Below, piece after piece: positions 23,133-34,020 of a DNA stretch of 64,000 nt. Positions within the stretch are counted from its first letter, which is position 1. Every line of letters starts with the position of its first letter. Under the pieces are notes generated by a model. The model ran no database searches. It worked only from the letters and a program-made list of their open reading frames with translations, and was not told the origin of the DNA. A program made the translations under genes and the position numbers. The DNA comes from Amycolatopsis mongoliensis. Its GTDB lineage: Bacteria; Actinomycetota; Actinomycetes; Mycobacteriales; Pseudonocardiaceae. The stretch lies in the NCBI RefSeq assembly GCF_030285665.1, contig NZ_CP127295.1, positions 1,984,001 through 2,048,000 on the forward strand, in the 5' to 3' direction.

Positions 23133-24341
23133 CTACTGGTCCTTGTCGGCCAGTGCTCCTTGCGCCCCCGAGCGGGGCAGCGGCCAGGGCAGCGCCCCGC
23201 CGGTCGTCTCCAGCTGGCGGCCCGCCGGGGCCGGGCCCGACATGTGCGCCCCGATCCACGCCAGGACGTCCGGGATCTGGGACTTGAACGTGTTCATGTT
23301 GTGGCCGGCGTCCTTGATCCGCCACGACGACAACTGGACCGGCGGCCGCGCGGCCGCGCGGATCCGGTCGATCGAGGCGCTTTCGTTGGCCTCCTTGTCG
23401 CCCGCGATCGCCAGGATGTCGATCGGTGCGGGGTGGAGACCGACGTTGATGCGGACATTGTTGGCGTCGTTGATGTCCTGGCGGTTCTTGAACAGGTTTT
23501 CCGTCTCCGCGTCGATCTGGGCCTTGTCGTAGCCGCTGACGCTGACCGCCTGGCCGTACCACTGGGGATGCCGGGTCACCAGGTTCATCGCGCAGTAGCC
23601 GCCGGAGGACCAGCCCGCGATCGTCCACGCCCGCCGGTTCTGCGACACGCCCAGCTTCTGCAGGGCCCAGTCGTGCAGGTCGGCCGTCAGGTACGTGTCG
23701 TTCGCCGAGCCGTCGACCTCGTCGACGCACTCGGTGTCGTGGCCGACCTTCGGGACGCCCGTCGGGTCCGGGACGATCACCACGGTCGGGGGCAGCGCCT
23801 TCTTCGCGATCGCCGCGTCGAGCTGCTCCGGCATGTGGTAGCCGCTGGTGAAGACCTCGGGGCCGGACGGGTAGTTCGGGATCCACTCGATCGCCGGGAA
23901 CTTCAGTTCCTTGTACGCCGCGTCGAAGTACTGCGGGGGCAGGTAGACCGTCACGTCGCGGGTCAGCTTGGTGCGCCGGCCCGTCACCTTCATGTGGACG
24001 ACCGTCCCCTTGCCCTCGCGCGCGTGCGCCACCCCCGTGTCGCGCAGTTTGTCGAGGTCTTCGCCGTTCTGCGCCGCTTCGGCGTCGGTGCCCGGGGCGG
24101 CGTAGACGCCGGTGCCGAGCAGGGACCCGACGGTCGGGAAGAACCCGCCGATCATGTTGCCCGCCATGGCGGTCGAGAGCACGACGAGCACGACCGCGAG
24201 CAGGGTCGTGGCGCTGCGCCACAGCCGCTTGCGCTTCCAGCGGTCCCAGAACCACGGGACCGCGATGATCGCGAGCAGCGTCAGCACGACCACCACGATC
24301 ATGTTGACCGGCGAGTCCAGCCGGATGCTGCTCAGGTGCAT
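23133..24341 (-). CDS. Membrane-anchored putative esterase (alpha/beta-hydrolase)
   Basis: A 402-residue protein. Two N-terminal membrane helices (MIVVVVLTLLAIIAVPWFW, ATTLLAVVLVVLSTAMAGN) precede an extracytoplasmic esterase domain related to esterase D and mycolyltransferase folds. The nucleophile elbow is AGWSSGGYCAMN, the acid probably lies near ILAIAGDKEANES and the His in IKDAGHNMNTFK. Actinobacterial relatives act on cell-envelope or extracellular esters. GGAAGGA precedes the ATG at 24341; an ATG 28 codons earlier lacks support. A promoter-like ATATATA block lies around 24398-24404. Confidence 0.8.
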   Translation of the reverse strand: MHLSSIRLDSPVNMIVVVVLTLLAIIAVPWFWDRWKRKRLWRSATTLLAVVLVVLSTAMAGNMIGGFFPTVGSLLGTGVYAAPGTDAEAAQNGEDLDKLRDTGVAHAREGKGTVVHMKVTGRRTKLTRDVTVYLPPQYFDAAYKELKFPAIEWIPNYPSGPEVFTSGYHMPEQLDAAIAKKALPPTVVIVPDPTGVPKVGHDTECVDEVDGSANDTYLTADLHDWALQKLGVSQNRRAWTIAGWSSGGYCAMNLVTRHPQWYGQAVSVSGYDKAQIDAETENLFKNRQDINDANNVRINVGLHPAPIDILAIAGDKEANESASIDRIRAAARPPVQLSSWRIKDAGHNMNTFKSQIPDVLAWIGAHMSGPAPAGRQLETTGGALPWPLPRSGAQGALADKDQ

Positions 24342-24425
24342 GGGTTCGGTCCTTCCGGGCGGGCAGGAATGCGCGCCCGGGTCGGTCGGGAGTCGCGTAT
24401 ATATCACGTTTGAGCAGGCATGCAC

Positions 24426-24461
24426 GTTGCGGCCCTGTGAGTTGGGTCATAGGGCCGCAAC
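24426..24461 (-). terminator. Hairpin terminator after the alpha/beta-hydrolase gene
   Basis: GTTGCGGCCCT (24426-24436) and AGGGCCGCAAC (24451-24461) form a perfect 11-bp stem just downstream of the reverse-strand hydrolase that stops at 24488. Confidence 0.7.
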
Positions 24462-24487
24462 GCGGTGCGGACTCAGCGTTCTCTCAG

Positions 24488-25450
24488 TTATTCGGCCAAA
24501 GCCCGCGTCAGGACCGTGATGGCCTGGGTGATCGCCGCCTCGGCGGCGTGGGTCTCGCGCAGCGCGTTGACCATCACGAAGTCGTGGATGATCCCCTGGT
24601 ACCGCACGGCCGTGACCGGCACGCCGGCCTGACGCAGCTTCGCCGCGTACGCCTCGCCTTCGTCGCGAAGCACGTCCGCCTCGCCGGTGATCACCAGCGC
24701 CGGCGGCAGCTCGGCCAGCTCGTCGAGCGACGCGCGCAGCGGGGACGCGGTGATCTCCGCTCGCTGCGCGGGATCCGTCGTGTACTGGTCCCAGAACCAC
24801 TTCATGCCTTCGCGGCCGAGGAAGTAGCCCTCGGCGAACTTCGTGTACGACTCGGTGTCGAAGTTCGCGTCGGTCACCGGGTAGAAGAGCACCTGCTGGC
24901 GGAAGGTGACGTCGCCGCGCTGCTTGGCCAGGATCGTCAGCGCCGCGGTCATGTTCCCGCCGACGGAGTCGCCGGCGATCGCGATGCGCGAGGGGTCGAG
25001 CCCCTTCTCGGCGCCGTGCTCGGCGACCCACTTCGCCACGGCGTAGCTCTGCTCGATGGCGACCGGGTAGCGCGCCTCGGGCGAGCGGTCGTATTCGGGG
25101 AAGACGACGGCGGCACCGACACCGGCGGCCAGTTCGCGCACCAAGCGCTGGTGGGTGTGGAAGTCGCCGAACACCCAGCCGGCGCCGTGGACGTAGACGA
25201 TCACCGGCAGCGGGCCTTCGACGCCGGCCGGGCGGACGATCCGGGTCTCGACCTCGCCGGTGGGGCCGCCGGGGACCTGCAGGACCTCGATCTCGGCGTC
25301 GGCCATGGCGACGTCGCCGTCTTGGACGCCGTCGACGGCCTTGCGCCCTTCCGCCGGCGGCAGCTGGAACAGGTAGGGCGGCTGGTCGGTGGCCTCGGCG
25401 AACGCCTGCGCGGCCGGTTCCAGGGCGAGGTTGTGCGGGTTGGCGGTCAT
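24488..25450 (-). CDS. Alpha/beta-hydrolase of the hormone-sensitive lipase family
   Basis: A 320-residue cytosolic esterase. VYVHGAGWVFGD carries the HGxGW oxyanion motif and AGDSVGGN the nucleophile. The acid is in ITGEADVLRDEGE and the His in YQGIIHDFVM, in the order of HSL-family carboxylesterases that cleave short acyl esters. The ATG at 25450 follows GAGGAGG. It is divergent from an OhrR-type MarR regulator, and the gap holds several CAACTGARTTG sites, so it is probably repressed by that protein and induced by organic peroxides or a similar signal (inference). Confidence 0.88.
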   Translation of the reverse strand: MTANPHNLALEPAAQAFAEATDQPPYLFQLPPAEGRKAVDGVQDGDVAMADAEIEVLQVPGGPTGEVETRIVRPAGVEGPLPVIVYVHGAGWVFGDFHTHQRLVRELAAGVGAAVVFPEYDRSPEARYPVAIEQSYAVAKWVAEHGAEKGLDPSRIAIAGDSVGGNMTAALTILAKQRGDVTFRQQVLFYPVTDANFDTESYTKFAEGYFLGREGMKWFWDQYTTDPAQRAEITASPLRASLDELAELPPALVITGEADVLRDEGEAYAAKLRQAGVPVTAVRYQGIIHDFVMVNALRETHAAEAAITQAITVLTRALAE

Positions 25451-25496
25451 GTCGTCCTCCTCGGGGGGCGTGAAGCTGACACGACTGAAGGTAGCC

Positions 25497-25560
25497 CTCA
25501 ACTGAGTTGTGCACAACTGAATTGTGTCCAATGAGATTAAGGGCACTTGAGTTGTCTTCC
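25497..25560. promoter_or_regulatory. OhrR/MarR-type operator cluster
   Basis: A perfect 14-bp palindrome AGTTGTGCACAACT (25505-25518) lies between two near-identical sites, CAACTGAGTTG and CAACTGAATTG. A third half-like site (CTTGAGTTG) follows near 25550. This resembles the ACAATT/AATTGT elements of OhrR proteins and lies between the regulator and the divergent hydrolase. Confidence 0.65.
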
Positions 25561-25606
25561 GAAGCCGCGCCGAGGACCATGGAGTGTCACGAGCAAGGAG
25601 GACGCG

Positions 25607-26059
25607 ATGGCATCACTGCGACTGGACGACCAGCTCTGCTTCGGCCTGTACTCGGCGTCGCGCGCGGTGACGTCGCTGTACCGGGTCGTCCTGGACGGCC
25701 TCGGCCTGACCTACCCCCAGTACCTCGTCATGCTGGCCCTCTGGGAGCGCGACGACCGCCTGGTCAAGGAGCTCGGCGCCGAGCTGAACCTCGACTCGGG
25801 CACGCTGTCGCCGCTGCTCAAGCGGCTGCACGCGGCCGGGCTGGTGGAGCGCAACCGGCAGGCCGACGACGAGCGCGCGGTCATGGTCAGCCTCAGCGAC
25901 GCCGGGAAGGCGCTGCGCGCGAAGGCCGAGGGCGTCCCGGACGTCATCGGCGACGCGATGGGCCTGGACGAAGCCGGGATCGCCCGGATGCGCAAGGAAC
26001 TGGACCGGTTGGCGGAGTCCGTGAACGCCTACCGGGAAGCGCTGTCCCCGGCTGGCTAA
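25607..26059 (+). CDS. OhrR-like MarR-family regulator
   Basis: A 150-residue winged-helix regulator. LDDQLCFGLYSASRAVTSLYR near the N-terminus places a Cys (residue ~10) as in OhrR, where it is oxidised by organic peroxides and releases DNA. The recognition helix region is LNLDSGTLSPLLKRLHAAGL, followed by the wing RQADDERAVMVSLSDAG. AAGGAGG precedes the ATG at 25607. Divergent hydrolase and clustered operator sites suggest auto-regulation. No ohr peroxidase gene is adjacent, which is unusual for the family. Confidence 0.86.
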   Translation: MASLRLDDQLCFGLYSASRAVTSLYRVVLDGLGLTYPQYLVMLALWERDDRLVKELGAELNLDSGTLSPLLKRLHAAGLVERNRQADDERAVMVSLSDAGKALRAKAEGVPDVIGDAMGLDEAGIARMRKELDRLAESVNAYREALSPAG

Positions 26060-26081
26060 CATGGCCGCGAAGGGGATGGTC

Positions 26082-27023
26082 ATGATCAACCACGACGACG
26101 CGCTCAAGGCCGTCGAGAGCAGTCTCGACCGGCCGTCGGCGGCGCGGATCTACGACTACTTCATCGGCGGGCACACGAACTACGCGATCGACCGCGAGTT
26201 CGCCGAGAAGGTCCGGGCCCGGCTGCCGCTCATGGGTGAGTACTGCCTGACGAGCCGCCAGTTCCTCGGCCGCGCGGTCCGCCAGTGCGTGCGGGAGGGC
26301 ATCCGGCAGTTCGTCGACATCGGGTCCGGGCTGCCGACCGCGGGCAACGTCCACGAAGTCGCCGACGAAGAGCGAGAAGAGCTCGACACGCGCGTGCTCT
26401 ACATCGACAACGAGCCGATCGCCCTCGCGCATTCGACGCTGCTGCTCGCCGACACCGCCGACCCGGAGCGCCACCACGCCATCGCCGCGGACTTCCTGCA
26501 GCCGGAGGACCTCTGGGACCGCGTGGCCGCTTCGGACGTGATCGACGTGCGCGAGCCGATCGCCCTGGTGATCAACGCCGTCATGCACTTCATCAAGGAC
26601 GAGCAGAACCCCGACGAGCTGCTCGGGTACTACCGGGAGCGGCTGGCGCCCGGCTCGCTGCTGGTGCTGTCGCAGATGACCAACGAGAACCCGGTCAACG
26701 ACGACGAGCGGCAGGCGCTGATCGACCTGCTCGAGTACTACGAGACCACGACGAACCCGGGTTTCCTGCGGCCGATGGCCGAGTTCGAACGCTTCTTCGG
26801 CGGGTGGCCGATGCTGGAGCCGGGGCTAGTCTACGCGCCGGCCTGGCACCCGGACGAGCGGACGGTGTTCGCCGGCTCGCCGTCGGAGTCGCGGGTGATC
26901 GGCGGCGTCGCGCGCAAGCCCGGCCCGTACAGCCTCGCCCGCGATGCAGTGAATGACTCATTCACCTCGTCCGGCGACATGAATGACTCATTCATGTCGT
27001 CGGACCAGCCCCGCAAGCCCTAG
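26082..27023 (+). CDS. DUF574 SAM-dependent methyltransferase
   Basis: About 313 residues. The family start is clear: RPSAARIYDYFIGGHTNYAIDREF, then FVDIGSGLPTAGNVHEVA (SAM-binding loop) and VLYIDNEPIALAHS. Actinomycetes carry many copies; targets are unknown. AAGGGG lies 6 nt before the ATG at 26082; an alternative ATG at 26061, immediately after the upstream stop, would add seven residues. The last ~26 residues (AVNDSFTSSGDMNDSFMSSD) are encoded by two palindromic repeats and look like a recent extension. The stop overlaps the convergent patatin stop in a shared CTAG. Confidence 0.85.
   Translation: MINHDDALKAVESSLDRPSAARIYDYFIGGHTNYAIDREFAEKVRARLPLMGEYCLTSRQFLGRAVRQCVREGIRQFVDIGSGLPTAGNVHEVADEEREELDTRVLYIDNEPIALAHSTLLLADTADPERHHAIAADFLQPEDLWDRVAASDVIDVREPIALVINAVMHFIKDEQNPDELLGYYRERLAPGSLLVLSQMTNENPVNDDERQALIDLLEYYETTTNPGFLRPMAEFERFFGGWPMLEPGLVYAPAWHPDERTVFAGSPSESRVIGGVARKPGPYSLARDAVNDSFTSSGDMNDSFMSSDQPRKP
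26949..26998. repeat. Two palindromes with TGAATGACTCATTCA core inside the methyltransferase end
   Basis: A 17-bp palindrome (26949-26965, GTGAATGACTCATTCAC) and a 23-bp palindrome (26976-26998) share the core TGAATGACTCATTCA. Both lie in the last codons of the DUF574 gene and directly before the convergent patatin gene. They can form tandem hairpins serving as a terminator. Confidence 0.85.
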
Positions 27024-27958
27024 GAGGCTGCCCGCAGCCCTTCGAGCACGTCGAGCACCGCGCTCCTGCCCAGGTCGACAGCCTTGCGCAGCACCTCGGG
27101 GTCGCGCTCCAGCACCGCCACGTCCGGGGACCCGGCGGGCGGCCGGACGGTGAGGATCCGCGGGTCGGACGCCAAGACCTCCTCGTCTTCGACGTCGCGG
27201 CGGTAGGTGTCGCGCCAGGCTTCGATCGCGCCCGGGGCTTGGCGGCGCAGGAAACGCGGCACCACGACGTCGTGCACGCGCGGCGGCGGCAGCGGCAGCT
27301 CGTCCGCGCGGCGGGTGCGCAGTACGAGGACGTCGGTCGCGTCCTGGGCCAGCGCCGTGCGGTACGGGATCGGTTCGGCGACGCCCGCGTCGACGAACCG
27401 GCGGCCGGTCATCGGGATCGGCGGGCCGGCCAGCACCGGCATGCAGGACGACGCCGCCAGCGCGACCTTGATCGCGTCGACGTCGTCGAGAAAGGGGTGG
27501 AGGTCGGTCGACTCCCCCGTGTCCGCATCGGTGGCCAGCGGGTGGAAGGTCACCGGGTTGGCCAGGATCGCCGGGAAGTCCATCGGCTCCAGCACCGAGT
27601 AGACCTGGTGGACGAGGTACTCCAGGTCGATCACCGCGCGGCCGCGCAGGGTGTGCAGCGGGTTGATGATCCGGCGCATGACCACCGGGTTCCACCAGGT
27701 CCGGACGCCGGTCGACGACCGGCCGCAGAGCAGCCACGCGCCGTTCAGCGCGCCGGCCGACGAGCCGTAGACGGCGTCGAACGCCGGCGTGACGCCCAGT
27801 TCGTCCAGCGCCAGGACCATGCCGCTCGAATACGTGCCGCGGCTGCTGCCGCCTTCGACGGCGAGCGCGAGGCGCCGGCCGTCGGTGCGCTCGCCCGGGA
27901 CACTGCCCGTCGCCATCCGTTCCGAGATCAGTTCGAGTACCGGGTGCACTCCTCCCAT
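27020..27958 (-). CDS. Patatin-like phospholipase
   Basis: A 312-residue lipid acyl hydrolase. ALAVEGGSSRGTYSSG is the oxyanion region, VYGSSAGALNGAW the GxSxG nucleophile, and RRFVDAGVAEPIPY the catalytic-Asp segment (DAG where many members have DGG or DGA). It should release fatty acids from membrane lipids in the cytosol. The ATG at 27958 begins MGGVHPVLELIS; GAGG lies directly before it, so a slightly different start is possible. It is divergent from the PadR gene. Confidence 0.85.
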   Translation of the reverse strand: MGGVHPVLELISERMATGSVPGERTDGRRLALAVEGGSSRGTYSSGMVLALDELGVTPAFDAVYGSSAGALNGAWLLCGRSSTGVRTWWNPVVMRRIINPLHTLRGRAVIDLEYLVHQVYSVLEPMDFPAILANPVTFHPLATDADTGESTDLHPFLDDVDAIKVALAASSCMPVLAGPPIPMTGRRFVDAGVAEPIPYRTALAQDATDVLVLRTRRADELPLPPPRVHDVVVPRFLRRQAPGAIEAWRDTYRRDVEDEEVLASDPRILTVRPPAGSPDVAVLERDPEVLRKAVDLGRSAVLDVLEGLRAAS

Positions 27959-28042
27959 CCTCGTCGTTCCGGGCGATCCGTCGACCCGTTTTGTGTCACT
28001 CTCGGGGGTGAAGTGATGCGCGCCTCGTTGCACTGCACCTAG

Positions 28043-30619
<2,577 letters not shown>

Positions 30620-30705
30620 CCCGTGAAGCGTCCGGCACACTTTCTTTCGGGATCCGGGTTGCGGAGCCCCCGGCTCGGGGCGCAGGCCCGGTTGTTACTG
30701 GCAGG

Positions 30706-31683
30706 ATGGGCCCCGTGCGAGACGTATGCGTGATCGGGCTCGGGCTGATCGGTGGTTCGCTGCTGCGCGCAGCGGCCGCGAGCGGCCGCACGGCGTTCGG
30801 CGCCGCGGTTTCCGAAGTGGACGCCGACGCGGCCAGCAGGGCGGGTTACGACGTCACGACGGACGTCGAAGCGGCCCTGCACCGGGCGGCGGCCGACGAG
30901 GCGATGGTCGTGCTGGCCGTCCCGCTGCCGGCCGTCGAGGACCTGCTGCGGCTGGTCTCCCAGCACGCGTCGCACTGCCTGCTCACCGACGTGACCAGCG
31001 TGAAAGCGCCGGTACTGGACGCCGTCCGCCGTCGCGTGCCGTACACGCGGTACGTCGGCGGGCACCCGATGGCCGGGACGTCGAGCTCGGGCTGGCTGGC
31101 CGGGGACGCCACGCTGTTCCAGGGCGCGGCCTGGGTCGTCGCCGTCGAAGACGACACCGATCTCGAAGCGTGGGCCGAGGTCGCGGGGTTCGTGCTGGAC
31201 CTCGGGGCGCACGTCGTCCCGCTGCCCGCCGAGTCGCACGACGAAGCCGTCGCCCGGATCTCGCACCTGCCGCACCTGTTCGCGGCGATCCTCGCCACGA
31301 TCGGCGCCGAGGGCGGGCCACTGGCCATGTCGCTGGCCGCCGGGTCCTACCGCGACGGAACGCGCGTCGCGGGGTCGAACCCGCAGCTCGTGCGCGCCAT
31401 GACCGAAGGCAACCGGGACGCGCTGCTGCCGATCGTCGACGAAGCCCTCGGCCGGCTCGGCGCCGCGCGCGGTTCGCTCGCCTCGACCGGCGGGCTGGCG
31501 GCCACGATCAACGCGGGGTACGAAGGCGCGCAAGCGCTTGCCGCCAGCCTGGACGCCGAGCGCGCCGGCGTCCGGATCAGCCTGTCGGCCCCGGACGCGC
31601 GGCAGGGCCTCGTCGCGCTCGGCGAACGCGGCGGCCGGATCACCGGCCTCGCGGACGGGATCGCGACCGGCGAGGTCCAGTAG
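30706..31683 (+). CDS. tyrA: Prephenate dehydrogenase
   Basis: A 325-residue NAD(P)-dependent enzyme of tyrosine synthesis. The Rossmann motif VCVIGLGLIGGSLLRAA is N-terminal. LLTDVTSVKAPVLDAV and YVGGHPMAGTSSSGW carry the conserved Ser and His of TyrA, and MSLAAGSYRDGTRVAGSNPQLVRAM lies in the helical dimer domain. The reaction is oxidative decarboxylation of prephenate to 4-hydroxyphenylpyruvate. No ACT domain follows, so feedback control must differ from ACT-containing forms. The ATG at 30706 or a GTG three codons later could be the start. Paired palindromes follow the stop. Confidence 0.9.
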   Translation: MGPVRDVCVIGLGLIGGSLLRAAAASGRTAFGAAVSEVDADAASRAGYDVTTDVEAALHRAAADEAMVVLAVPLPAVEDLLRLVSQHASHCLLTDVTSVKAPVLDAVRRRVPYTRYVGGHPMAGTSSSGWLAGDATLFQGAAWVVAVEDDTDLEAWAEVAGFVLDLGAHVVPLPAESHDEAVARISHLPHLFAAILATIGAEGGPLAMSLAAGSYRDGTRVAGSNPQLVRAMTEGNRDALLPIVDEALGRLGAARGSLASTGGLAATINAGYEGAQALAASLDAERAGVRISLSAPDARQGLVALGERGGRITGLADGIATGEVQ

Positions 31684-31690
31684 CCGAACG

Positions 31691-31741
31691 CCGTGAATGG
31701 CACATTCACGGCCTAAGTGTCCGTGAATGTGCCATTCACGG
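31691..31741. repeat. Pair of 21-bp palindromic elements in inverted orientation
   Basis: 31691-31711 and 31721-31741 are exact reverse complements of each other, and each is itself nearly palindromic (CCGTGAATG at one end, CATTCACGG at the other). They lie between the convergent tyrA and antitoxin-like genes, where they can act as a bidirectional terminator. The TGAATG/CATTCA half-sites match the palindromes at 26949-26998. Confidence 0.88.
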
Positions 31742-31750
31742 ACTTCGGGG

Positions 31751-31960
31751 CTACCGGGCCGGCGGGGTGTCCGGCGTGTCGTCGAACTTGTTGAGGAAGT
31801 CCTTGGCCTTCTCGACGCCGCTGTCGATCTGCGAGTCGTGGCCGGAGAACTTGGACTTCGCGAAGTCCGCGGCCTTGTCCAAGCCCTCCTCGATCTTGTC
31901 GTTGTGCTCCCGCAGGGCCTCCTCGGCCTTGCCCTTCAACGCATCGAAGTCGATTCCCAT
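31751..31960 (-). CDS. Small antitoxin-like protein (Rv0909/MT0933 type)
   Basis: A 69-residue, highly charged, probably helical protein: MGIDFDALKGKAEEALREH, then DKAADFAKSKFSGHDSQIDSGVEKAKDFL. It resembles the MT0933-like antitoxin family (PF14013), whose members have repeated Ala/Lys/Asp-rich helices. No toxin gene is beside it, so the function is open; it may be a stress-related small protein instead. The FUSC transporter gene lies upstream in the same orientation. Confidence 0.75.
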   Translation of the reverse strand: MGIDFDALKGKAEEALREHNDKIEEGLDKAADFAKSKFSGHDSQIDSGVEKAKDFLNKFDDTPDTPPAR

Positions 31961-31984
31961 GACGGCAATTGAACAGCACGAACC

Positions 31985-33952
31985 TCACGTGCGCCTGTGG
32001 TAGGGCAGGAACCGCCGGACGAGCCGCAGCGGCGTGCGTTCCACCAGGTCGGGCCCGCGAACGGCGTCGAACGCCGACTCCAGCTGGTCGACCACGCCGG
32101 CCAGCTGCGGGCTGTCCGGCAGCGGCACCGACCGCGGCTCGCGCTCCTCGCGGATCGCCGACGCCAGTTCGCCCACCGCCGCGGTGAGCAGCTCGACGTC
32201 GCCCGGAGCCGGTGGCGCCACGCCCCGCCCGATCGTCACGCCGACCTCGGTGACGGCGTCCGCCACGCGTTCCTGCGCGGCGATGACCGGCCACCACGCC
32301 ACCGCCTGGCGGCCGTTCGCGGACGGCTCGACGACGACCTGCTGGAACGCCGTCCGCAGGTCGGCCAGCGCCCGGTAGGCGCCACGCCGGGCCCGCGACC
32401 GCGCCAGCCGCGCCTCCCCTTCCGATGCCTCGACGAGCGCGAACGAGACGTACTTCGCGACCGCGTCCAGCCCGTCGGCGAGCCGGCCGCCGACCTGGGG
32501 ACGGCGGCTTCCCGGCCACAGCAGGTAGCCGAAGACGAGGACGATCGCGCAGCCCAGGACGGTGTCGAGCAGCCGGGCCACGACGACGTCCCAGCTCCCG
32601 GTGTTCGCCAGGTCCATCTGCAGGATGATCAACGGCGTCACGAACGCGCTGAGGATGCCGTAGTTGCGCACCTTCCCCACCGCGACGCCACCGGCGAAGA
32701 TCGCGATCAGGGCGACCAGGATCCAGCCGTGGCCGCCGGCGGCGAGCACGAGCGCGCCGACCCCGACGCCGACGACCGTGCCGATGCCGCGCAGCACCGC
32801 GCGGCCGAACACCGAGCCGAAGTCGGGCTTGAGCACGATCCCGACGGTCAGGGTGATCCAGTACGACCGCTCCAGCGGCACGAGCAGGCCGACGACCTCG
32901 GCGATCGCGACGCACAACGTCAGCCGCAGCGCGGCGATCCACGTCAGCGGGCCGGACGCCAGCGAGCCCGCCCACGTCCGCAGGCGCCGGTACCAGGGCG
33001 TCGGCTCCCGGCGCTTGCGGTCGTCGCCCTTGCCGATCCGGACCAGGCCGGCGTACAGCGCGGCCAGCACCGGGTCGGCGTCGTCGTCCGGCCTCACCGG
33101 GGGCTCCGGCAGCGGCTGGCTGGCCAGCACCGACGCCGACAGCGCGACGAAGTGGTCGATGACCTCCTGGGACGCGCGGCGGCCGGAGTTGACCATCGCC
33201 ACCGACGCCTCGACCGCGGGCGTCGTCGCCGAGAGCAGGTTGAGCAGCTGCCGGTAGGCGGCGTCGCGGCCGGACAGCCACGAGCGGGCGGTGAGCAGCT
33301 GGTCGTACGCGGTGTTCATCGCCGTGGTCAGGCGGTGGCGGGCGACGCGTGAGACGGCTTCGTCGGTCGCCGAGAGCATCGCGGCCAGCTCGACGTAGAC
33401 GTGCGCGACGGCGGTGCGTTCGGGGCTGGTCGCCCGGAACGTCCAGCTGGCGAGCGCCACCGCGAGGCTCCACACCGCGCCGAGGCAGAAGAAGCCGAAG
33501 AGGACCTCCACGCGCACGCCGGTCGCGTGCTGGCCGGTGCCGAGCACGCAGAACACGAACATCTGCAGCCCGGCGACCGAGGCGTTGCTGCCGGCCGCGC
33601 TGATCAGCGCGGACACCGCCGCGACCAGGATCACCGCGGGCACCGACAGCGCGGGCGTGCCGCCGGTGAGCAGCCCGACGAGGTAGCCCGCGGTCGCCGC
33701 CAGCGTCGCACCGCCCAGCCGGCGGGCGCGGTAGCGGTAGGGGCCGGCCGACTCGGACAGGACGGCCGGCAGCGCGCCGGTCGAGATCAGCGCGCCGACG
33801 GCGATGTCGCCCGCCGCGTAGGCGACCGCGAGCGGCACGGCCAGCGCGAGGACGGCGCGGGCGACCATGTTCCACGGCACGGGGACCGGCTTGCTGCGCA
33901 GGAGCTGGGTCAGCCAGTGCGGCGCGGCGATGTCAGGGCGCGTCGTGCTCAC
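31985..33952 (-). CDS. FUSC/aromatic-acid-exporter-type membrane protein
   Basis: A 655-residue membrane protein with two similar hydrophobic halves (about residues 25-180 and 345-480), each with five or six helices and a cytoplasmic linker. ERSYWITLTVGIVLKPDFGSVFGRAVLRGIGT is typical of FUSC proteins (YccS/AaeB group), which export aromatic acids and related compounds. The C-terminal ~170 residues are soluble and helical. The GTG at 33952 is the only suitable start before the first helix. It lies divergent from the SRPBCC protein. Confidence 0.85.
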   Translation of the reverse strand: MSTTRPDIAAPHWLTQLLRSKPVPVPWNMVARAVLALAVPLAVAYAAGDIAVGALISTGALPAVLSESAGPYRYRARRLGGATLAATAGYLVGLLTGGTPALSVPAVILVAAVSALISAAGSNASVAGLQMFVFCVLGTGQHATGVRVEVLFGFFCLGAVWSLAVALASWTFRATSPERTAVAHVYVELAAMLSATDEAVSRVARHRLTTAMNTAYDQLLTARSWLSGRDAAYRQLLNLLSATTPAVEASVAMVNSGRRASQEVIDHFVALSASVLASQPLPEPPVRPDDDADPVLAALYAGLVRIGKGDDRKRREPTPWYRRLRTWAGSLASGPLTWIAALRLTLCVAIAEVVGLLVPLERSYWITLTVGIVLKPDFGSVFGRAVLRGIGTVVGVGVGALVLAAGGHGWILVALIAIFAGGVAVGKVRNYGILSAFVTPLIILQMDLANTGSWDVVVARLLDTVLGCAIVLVFGYLLWPGSRRPQVGGRLADGLDAVAKYVSFALVEASEGEARLARSRARRGAYRALADLRTAFQQVVVEPSANGRQAVAWWPVIAAQERVADAVTEVGVTIGRGVAPPAPGDVELLTAAVGELASAIREEREPRSVPLPDSPQLAGVVDQLESAFDAVRGPDLVERTPLRLVRRFLPYHRRT

Positions 33953-34020
33953 GCCCCCATCTTGACCTACGCTGCGCGGAGCGCTTAATTATCAGTCTGT
34001 CAACAACGTGGGAGGTTCCG

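Noticed and set aside
24398..24404. Start of a small forward gene near the ATATATA block
   Set aside because: No ribosome site or coding bias; it fits better as the promoter of the reverse-strand esterase.
31751..31960. Toxin-antitoxin pair
   Set aside because: The small antitoxin-like protein has no adjacent toxin; neighbours are a FUSC transporter and tyrA.
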